A DNA stretch of 9,138 bases from Candidatus Thorarchaeota archaeon. Lineage in GTDB: Archaea; Asgardarchaeota; Thorarchaeia; Thorarchaeales; Thorarchaeaceae. The stretch lies in contig SDOA01000143.1 of assembly GCA_004524595.1 (NCBI GenBank), forward strand, positions 1 to 9,138. Direction: 5' to 3'. Shown here in pieces: positions 5,399 to 9,138 of the stretch. A model generated the notes under the pieces. It saw only the letters and a list, made by a program, of their open reading frames with translations, was not told the origin of the DNA and searched no databases. The position numbers and the translations under genes are program-made. How positions within the stretch are numbered: the stretch's first letter is position 1; each line of letters starts with the position of its first letter.

Positions 5399-6909
5399 AA
5401 TCCGAACAGGTTAGAGTACTTGGTTTCAAGATATTGTAGATAGGGGCTTGCGGTCGTCTTCTTTCCTGTTATCATTTCAACAAGAACTCCTGGATCGTAC
5501 ATACTTGATTTCTGATGAACATTCCTTACCATCCAATCAATTGCAGGTTTTGAATTTCCCTTCTCTACTTCTGCAAGCCAATTTGGTTCGTCTTTATCCA
5601 GTCTTTCAAGCCACATTCCATCATAGACATTACCCATTGCATAACTTGGAAAGTACCCATAATATCCGCTTGCCCAGTGAGTGTCTTGCATCACACCTTC
5701 TTTATCATCAGGTACTTTTACTCCAAGATATTCTTCATACCTTTCGTTCCAGATTTGTGGAAGTTCAGAGATAGAGATTTTGTCAGAAAATAGGTCTCTT
5801 TCAATTTCGTAACGTATTATGATATGCAGTGAGTAAGTAACTTCATCTGCTTCTATACGAATGAGAGAAGGCTTGACAAGATTTGCAGCCTTTGTGAAAT
5901 CATCAACACTAATCCCTGAGTAGAGACCTCCTGTAAACTCATTCAACCGAGGTAAGTAGAATTTGATGAACGCAGGAGAGCGACCAATATTATTCTCAAT
6001 GAAACGTGACTGTGACTCATGAATACCAAAGGAGGCAGCTTCTCCTAGTGGCTGGAATTTCCATTCTTGGTTAAGATTCTGTTCATACAAAGCGTGTCCA
6101 GCTTCATGCAAGATTGCATAAATGGCTGATGATACATTGTCTTCATGGTAATGGACAGTGATTCGAACATCGTCATAATATCCAATGGTAAAGGGGTGTT
6201 CGACTTCATCGATGCGCCCACCTGCTTTTTCTGTAACTGTGTCATAACCTACAATTGTTGCTAAATCTGTTGCAATCATCCGTTGCATTTCTATTGGTAC
6301 AGGTTTATCCAAGAATGATGTATCCACACTACTAGACGCCTCAGCGCATTTTGCGGTAAGAGGTACCAATTTATCTCTCAATTCTCTAAAAATCTTAGAG
6401 ACCTCAACAGATCGCATGCCCCTCTCAAATTGATCCAGCATTGCATCGTAAAGGAATGGGATACCTCTTACTTCAGCTAGAATCTCAGAATATTGTCTGG
6501 AGAGGTCAACCATCTTCTCTAATTCTGGTTCGAATATCTTCCAATCATTAGCAGCTTTGGCTTTCTTCCATGTTTCAACACTGATTGCTCGTTGTTTCGC
6601 AAGCTTTCCAACAAGCTCTTCTGGAATTTTTGTAAAGGCATCATAGGTTCTTCGAGCGAGGTACAGATTTCTCTTCTGAACATCGGTAAGAACATCAGCA
6701 TCTTTTTCTACTGCATCAAGTAGTTTTCCCATATCAGGATCAGTGGTCATCCTGTGTGCTATTTGTTGCAACAGTCCAAGTTGTTCACTTCTCAATATGA
6801 GACCTCGAGGAGGCATATTTGTTTCGAGATCCCATCCCATTACTCCCGAAGCAGTTTGAAGAAGAATTATTTCTTTTCCTTTTGCAAGTAACTTTTCATA
6901 AGCATCCAT
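5395..6909 (-). CDS. M32 family metallocarboxypeptidase, copy 2, canonical motifs
   Basis: A second carboxypeptidase Taq-type enzyme, 504 aa, predicted to trim C-terminal residues from cytosolic peptides. All family motifs are intact: DVRIT (247-251), HEAGH (268-272), HESQ (297-300, third zinc ligand E298), IRIEAD (350-355) and GVMQDTHW (405-412). It has no signal peptide or membrane helix. The frame extends to a GTG at 6918, but that GTG lies inside GGTGAT (minus strand, 6914-6919), which is the SD for the ATG at 6909; I therefore start at 6909. With this start every motif has the same residue number as in copy 1, so the two align gap-free to near the C-terminus and are clear paralogues. It lies 38 nt after the EamA transporter gene on the same strand and is probably co-transcribed with it. 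Confidence 0.96.
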   Translation of the reverse strand: MDAYEKLLAKGKEIILLQTASGVMGWDLETNMPPRGLILRSEQLGLLQQIAHRMTTDPDMGKLLDAVEKDADVLTDVQKRNLYLARRTYDAFTKIPEELVGKLAKQRAISVETWKKAKAANDWKIFEPELEKMVDLSRQYSEILAEVRGIPFLYDAMLDQFERGMRSVEVSKIFRELRDKLVPLTAKCAEASSSVDTSFLDKPVPIEMQRMIATDLATIVGYDTVTEKAGGRIDEVEHPFTIGYYDDVRITVHYHEDNVSSAIYAILHEAGHALYEQNLNQEWKFQPLGEAASFGIHESQSRFIENNIGRSPAFIKFYLPRLNEFTGGLYSGISVDDFTKAANLVKPSLIRIEADEVTYSLHIIIRYEIERDLFSDKISISELPQIWNERYEEYLGVKVPDDKEGVMQDTHWASGYYGYFPSYAMGNVYDGMWLERLDKDEPNWLAEVEKGNSKPAIDWMVRNVHQKSSMYDPGVLVEMITGKKTTASPYLQYLETKYSNLFGF

Positions 6910-6913
6910 GAGT

Positions 6914-6919
6914 ATCACC
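6914..6919 (-). promoter_or_regulatory. Shine-Dalgarno site that fixes the start of M32 copy 2
   Basis: On the minus strand this reads GGTGAT, 4 nt before the ATG at 6909. It overlaps the upstream in-frame GTG at 6918, which is therefore unlikely to be the start. The neighbouring EamA gene uses the same hexamer. Confidence 0.65.
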
Positions 6920-6947
6920 AGAACGACTTTAGGCAGAAATTAGCTAG

Positions 6948-7883
6948 TTATCTTTCTTCCGTCATGTGCTCTTTCTCAGCCTTATTCTTTCTATTTGGAA
7001 AATTGATTATTGTGATTCCCACTATTACTAATACTAATCCGACACCGAAAGTCCAATAGATCGGGTCTTGGGGCATGATTACAGCAGAAAATAGGGTTCC
7101 AAATACAGGAACTAGATTAATGAATCCACCAGCACGAGTCGCTCCAAGTTCTCTAATACCGATAAAATAAAAGAGAAACCCAATCACTGTAACAAATGCT
7201 CCCAAGTAGATTACATTTACCCAAAATAGTGGATCAAACAAGGCGGGAAGTGTCCAAACTTGTTCATAAAATGCTCCAATTCCAAAGAGTACCGTTCCAA
7301 TGATTGCACTTCCGATGTTCACCTCAAGGGGAGTCATCGTCTTCATAGCCTCTTTCCCAACTGAAGAGTAAATCCCCCAAGTGACCATTGCGAAGAAAAT
7401 TATTAGATTCCCAATAAGATACTCAAGATGGAAGTCGATGAGAGCTTGTATTCCTACCACAAAAACAATCCCTGTAAATGCAATGATGAAACCGGAATAC
7501 TGCCACTTTCGGCCCAATCGTTCTTTATGCACGATATGAGCAACAAGACTTACTGTTGCGGGATTAAAACCAGCGATAATAGAACCTTGAGCTGCAGTGG
7601 TGAAACGCATTCCTGTAAGAAAGAGGACTCCGTATCCAAATACACCTGTCAAGCCGACGAGTGTAAGCAGTTTCAGGTTTTCTCTTTTGAAGAACCTTTT
7701 CGATTCCGGTTCTATAATCATCAATAAGATGAGAAAGAATAAACTAGCAATGAAGAACCTAAAGAAACCAATAGTCATCGGAGGAGCTATTGACACGGTA
7801 AGCTTTGCTGAGACCCAGCTACCGCCCCAAAATGCCATGGCAACAATCAACATGGCATAATACTTGTACGGTTTAGAAGTCAT
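6948..7883 (-). CDS. EamA/DMT-superfamily transporter (10 predicted membrane helices)
   Basis: This 311-aa polytopic membrane protein has the two tandem EamA repeats of the drug/metabolite transporter superfamily, roughly residues 9-144 and 157-295. The first repeat begins with a helix holding AFWGGSW, common at the start of EamA proteins, and has the GxxFTTAAQGSIIAGFNP segment typical of the third and fourth helices. The second repeats the pattern, ending near FINLVPVFGTLFSAVI and the last helix VGLVLVIVGITIIN. A short basic and acidic cytoplasmic tail follows. Members export or import amino acids, metabolites or nucleotide sugars; the substrate cannot be told from sequence. An ATG at 7889 is also in frame but directly abuts the SD GGTGAT (7890-7895), so the ATG at 7883, 6 nt away, is preferred. 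It is divergent from thioredoxin and leads the operon with M32 copy 2. Confidence 0.92.
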   Translation of the reverse strand: MTSKPYKYYAMLIVAMAFWGGSWVSAKLTVSIAPPMTIGFFRFFIASLFFLILLMIIEPESKRFFKRENLKLLTLVGLTGVFGYGVLFLTGMRFTTAAQGSIIAGFNPATVSLVAHIVHKERLGRKWQYSGFIIAFTGIVFVVGIQALIDFHLEYLIGNLIIFFAMVTWGIYSSVGKEAMKTMTPLEVNIGSAIIGTVLFGIGAFYEQVWTLPALFDPLFWVNVIYLGAFVTVIGFLFYFIGIRELGATRAGGFINLVPVFGTLFSAVIMPQDPIYWTFGVGLVLVIVGITIINFPNRKNKAEKEHMTEER

Positions 7884-7889
7884 CAACAT

Positions 7890-7895
7890 ATCACC
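7890..7895 (-). promoter_or_regulatory. Shine-Dalgarno site that fixes the start of the EamA transporter
   Basis: GGTGAT on the minus strand abuts the ATG at 7889 with no spacer and lies 6 nt before the ATG at 7883. The second spacing is the workable one. Confidence 0.6.
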
Positions 7896-7920
7896 ATTGA
7901 GATTGAATTCATCCGATAAT

Positions 7921-7957
7921 ATACTGATATAAACCGATTTGATGGACTATTTTTATC
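7921..7957. promoter_or_regulatory. Divergent AT-rich promoter region (TATA-like boxes)
   Basis: The + strand reads GATATAAACC around 7926-7935; the minus strand reads GTTTATATC over the same bases, a good archaeal TATA-like box. For the EamA gene it would lie 38-50 nt before the start codon, which fits a short leader. A second TATA-like run, ATTTTTATC (7949-7957), lies about 30 nt before the palindrome and could drive thioredoxin. Positions are judged from composition only. Confidence 0.4.
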
Positions 7958-7987
7958 TTCATTTCACACCAAAGAATTCATATAGGT

Positions 7988-8006
7988 TGTGCAAAATATT
8001 TGCACA
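7988..8006. promoter_or_regulatory. Perfect 8-bp palindrome (operator-like) before thioredoxin
   Basis: TGTGCAAA (7988-7995), spacer ATA, TTTGCACA (7999-8006). Both arms match perfectly. The site ends 6 nt before the SD of the thioredoxin gene. Symmetry and length suit a dimeric helix-turn-helix regulator; on RNA it could also form a short hairpin near the ribosome site. The regulator is unknown. Confidence 0.6.
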
Positions 8007-8012
8007 GCCGTT

Positions 8013-8019
8013 GAGGTGG
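8013..8019 (+). promoter_or_regulatory. Shine-Dalgarno site for thioredoxin
   Basis: GAGGTGG lies 4 nt before the ATG at 8024 and fixes that start, so the N-terminal extension of the protein is translated. Confidence 0.6.
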
Positions 8020-8023
8020 TCTA

Positions 8024-8470
8024 ATGTTAAGTGACGATGAGCTTGAGGAGATTCGTAGGAGAAAAATGCAACTTCTCATGGAACGGGCACAACAACCAAA
8101 AGTTGCAGAACCCATGGCTAATGGTCAGGTGAATCAACTATTTGATCATACTTTTTGGGAAACAATCCAGAGAACAAAGATTGCCTTAGTTGATTTTTAT
8201 GGAGAGTGGTGTAATCCATGTAAAGCACTTTCTCCTATCTTTGTAGAGCTAGCCAAGGATTATGCTGGAAAGGTCTATTTTGGTAAAATCGATATAGACA
8301 GAAACAGAATGACTGTTGGACAATTTGGTGTCCAGTCGGTTCCCATGGTCATTGTCTTTAAAGATGGCAAACCAGTTGGAAATCTACCCGGCTTAAGAGG
8401 TTACGCAGATTATGACATGGTGATAACTCAACTCCTCGGAAATCCACGTGATGAGAACAGTTATGTCTAA
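8024..8470 (+). CDS. Thioredoxin with PDCD5-like N-terminal helix
   Basis: A 148-aa protein with a full thioredoxin fold over about residues 36-140. It has VDFYGEWCNPCKALSP with redox cysteines C63 and C66, the KIDIDRN strand, the cis-proline in SVPM (P107) and VFKDGKPV leading to the last strand. It should reduce protein disulfides in the cytoplasm, with a thioredoxin reductase encoded elsewhere. The active site is WCNPC instead of the common WCGPC. The first 24 residues (LSDDELEEIRRRKMQLLMERAQQ) form a charged helix resembling the N-terminus of archaeal PDCD5-like DNA-binding proteins, followed by a Pro/Gly-containing linker (25-35). Extensions of this sort occur in some archaeal thioredoxins; their role is not known to me. 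The perfect palindrome just upstream suggests specific regulation. Confidence 0.95.
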   Translation: MLSDDELEEIRRRKMQLLMERAQQPKVAEPMANGQVNQLFDHTFWETIQRTKIALVDFYGEWCNPCKALSPIFVELAKDYAGKVYFGKIDIDRNRMTVGQFGVQSVPMVIVFKDGKPVGNLPGLRGYADYDMVITQLLGNPRDENSYV

Positions 8471-8485
8471 TTTCAAAATGAATCA

Positions 8486-8615
8486 ACCCGGAAAAAGGAT
8501 TATTAAAAAACTCTCCGGCTTCAGAGCGAAAATAGCCAACCAGATGGATTAAACACGAGATTGCGAAGTTGATTGTAAGCATTAACACTTGGTTCAATTA
8601 TACCTTTTTCCGGGT
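8486..8615. repeat. 13-bp perfect inverted repeat enclosing 104 nt with inner hairpins
   Basis: ACCCGGAAAAAGG (8486-8498) is the exact reverse complement of CCTTTTTCCGGGT (8603-8615). Inside are smaller possible stems: CTCT/AGAG (8511-8514 with 8523-8526) or alternatively GGCT/AGCC (8517-8520 with 8534-8537), and GTTGAT/ATTAAC (8568-8573 with 8581-8586, one G-T pair). The whole could fold as a closed multi-branch RNA, or be a small MITE-like element. No flanking direct duplication is obvious. It begins 16 nt after the thioredoxin stop, so it may also be a 3' UTR structure. Confidence 0.55.
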
Positions 8616-8618
8616 CTA

Positions 8619-8650
8619 GGTTAGTCTTTCTAACCATGTGTTATATTTTT
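8619..8650 (+). terminator. Possible hairpin terminator
   Basis: GGTTAG (8619-8624) pairs with CTAACC (8630-8635) around TCTTT, followed by the T-rich GTTATATTTTT. It may end a transcript that runs from thioredoxin through the long inverted repeat. The stem is short, so support is modest. Confidence 0.4.
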
Positions 8651-8789
8651 CATAATTATAATAAAAGGAATCGCTTCGAAGCAACTTTCTATTTTTTGAA
8701 AGACTTATTACGATTGTTACTAGTTTTGCGAACATCTTTATTACGAGGATAAGCTTTCCATAATCTTGCCAGTCTGCCTGGGGGTCTGA

Positions 8790-8990
8790 ATGCGTATGGG
8801 AGCTTTGCGGAAAATCGGAAGTATTCTCCTAGTCTATATCGTTCTTGGAATAATATTCTCTTTATTAATCCTCAATGATATTATTAGTATACATGAAGGT
8901 AATGTCATCATTGTGATTTTATTTTGGATTTTTCAACCCGTAATTTATGTCTTCAATATACTCTATCATACCTTTCCATTCTTACCTTGA
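8790..8990 (+). CDS. Small two-helix membrane protein, 66 aa, unrecognised
   Basis: The ATG at 8790 follows GGGGGT (8780-8785) at 4 nt, a reasonable SD. The protein has a short basic start (RMGALRK), a first membrane helix at about 9-28 (IGSILLVYIVLGIIFSLLIL), a short polar turn with two acidic residues (NDIISIHEGN), a second helix at about 38-57 (VIIVILFWIFQPVIYVFNIL) and a short end YHTFPFLP. By the positive-inside rule the N-terminus is cytoplasmic. There is no family I recognise. The coherent hydrophobic pattern and the SD argue that it is real, but small size makes this uncertain. An ATG two codons later (8796) is an alternative start. It stands alone between a possible terminator and the terminator at 8991-9028. 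Confidence 0.6.
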   Translation: MRMGALRKIGSILLVYIVLGIIFSLLILNDIISIHEGNVIIVILFWIFQPVIYVFNILYHTFPFLP

Positions 8991-9028
8991 TTCTAAAAAG
9001 AAGAAAAGAGGTCTCAATCAATGAGACC
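8991..9028 (-). terminator. Hairpin plus T-tract terminator of the right-edge gene
   Basis: GGTCTCA (9010-9016) pairs with TGAGACC (9022-9028) around 5 nt. On the minus strand the stem is followed by TCTTTTCTTCTTTTTAG, a clear T-tract. It lies about 20 nt after the stop of the minus-strand gene at the right edge, and the hairpin may also limit readthrough from the small membrane protein. Confidence 0.7.
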
Positions 9029-9047
9029 ACCGATGTACTAATGACAT

Positions 9048-9138
9048 CTAACGACGTTTTAGAACAATAATTCCCGCGAAGATCAGAAGTACTGCAACAG
9101 ATCCTCCCGCAAGAGCTAACTGCATTACAATGTCTGGA
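9048..9138 (-). CDS. C-terminal membrane anchor of a surface-type protein (5' end outside window)
   Basis: On the minus strand an open frame enters from the right edge and stops at TAG (9048-9050). The visible 29 residues are one hydrophobic Gly/Ala/Val/Ile-rich helix (ALAGGSVAVLLIFAGIIVL) ending in KRR. This is the layout of the C-terminal anchor of archaeal exported or surface proteins, and resembles the end of the protein at the left edge of the window. A hairpin terminator follows at proper distance, which supports a genuine gene end. Function cannot be judged from this piece. Confidence 0.65.
   Translation of the reverse strand, partial: PDIVMQLALAGGSVAVLLIFAGIIVLKRR

Larger units (their letters stand above)
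8471..8789. other. Non-coding stretch between thioredoxin and the small membrane protein
   Basis: About 320 bases without a convincing gene. It holds the 13-bp inverted repeat at 8486-8615, the hairpin at 8619-8635, and a 10-bp palindrome GCTTCGAAGC at 8673-8682. AT-rich runs near 8685-8695 and 8731-8740 could be promoter elements for the small membrane protein. I see no tRNA or known riboswitch. Confidence 0.5.

Noticed and set aside
6910..6918. Three-residue longer start of M32 copy 2 at GTG 6918
   Set aside because: This GTG is part of the GGTGAT SD for the ATG at 6909, and the shorter start aligns exactly with copy 1.
8358..8597. 79-codon minus-strand frame over the end of thioredoxin
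   Set aside because: It lies antisense to a certain gene and crosses the 13-bp inverted repeat; it starts at a TTG without a convincing SD and has no recognisable pattern.
8673..8682. GCTTCGAAGC perfect 10-bp palindrome
   Set aside because: Short, with no loop and no suitable position relative to a start or stop; expected by chance at low rate.
8636..8752. 38-codon + strand frame starting at ATG 8636
   Set aside because: No SD; the start follows a hairpin directly and the composition reflects AT-rich non-coding DNA.
1..9138. CRISPR array, transposase, phage or defence genes, tRNA or rRNA
   Set aside because: Looked for on both strands. No regularly spaced repeats, no transposase or integrase motifs, no cloverleaf and no rRNA-like sequence were seen.

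Overview
The window looks like a piece of an AT-rich archaeal chromosome. The evidence is archaeal-style gene content (M32 carboxypeptidases, a thioredoxin with a PDCD5-like N-terminal helix, surface proteins with a C-terminal membrane anchor and basic tail), TATA-like AT boxes, and strong Shine-Dalgarno sites of the GGAGGTGATCT type. The surface-protein architecture would suit an Asgard-type or Thermoplasmata-type archaeon. That placement is an inference; no rRNA or marker gene is present. I see no tRNA, rRNA, CRISPR array, insertion sequence or phage gene.

Layout. (1) 1-786 (+): the C-terminal part of a secreted, membrane-anchored protein, ended by a 12-bp hairpin plus T-tract. (2) 787-1448: a mostly non-coding stretch holding a 12-bp perfect inverted repeat (935-993) and, behind a near-perfect SD, a 48-codon His/Asn/Lys-rich ORF (1216-1362). 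Overlapping alternative hairpins follow that ORF. (3) 1449-3873 (-): an M32 carboxypeptidase followed 31 nt later by a radical SAM protein, probably one transcript. (4) 4100-5342 (+): a single-pass membrane protein with a beta-sandwich-like domain, then an isoprenylcysteine-methyltransferase-family membrane enzyme, probably co-transcribed and ended by a 10-bp hairpin. (5) 5395-7883 (-): an EamA-type transporter followed by a second M32 carboxypeptidase, again one likely transcript. (6) 7884-8023: a divergent control region with a perfect TGTGCAAA/TTTGCACA palindrome just before the SD of (7) a thioredoxin (8024-8470, +). (8) 8471-8789: non-coding DNA with a 13-bp perfect inverted repeat around 104 nt. 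(9) 8790-8990 (+): a 66-aa two-helix membrane protein. (10) 9048 to the right edge (-): the membrane-anchor end of another surface-type protein, with its own terminator.

How the genes may work together. The two M32 enzymes align without gaps from start to C-terminus once their starts are set at 3873 and 6909, so they are a duplicated pair. The first carries Asn where the second has the conserved His of the HESQ motif. The rest is ordinary peptide turnover, transport, redox and envelope functions. The least explained items are the small ORF, the two long inverted repeats, the beta-sandwich protein paired with the methyltransferase, and the palindrome in front of thioredoxin. I found no clear defence or mobile system.
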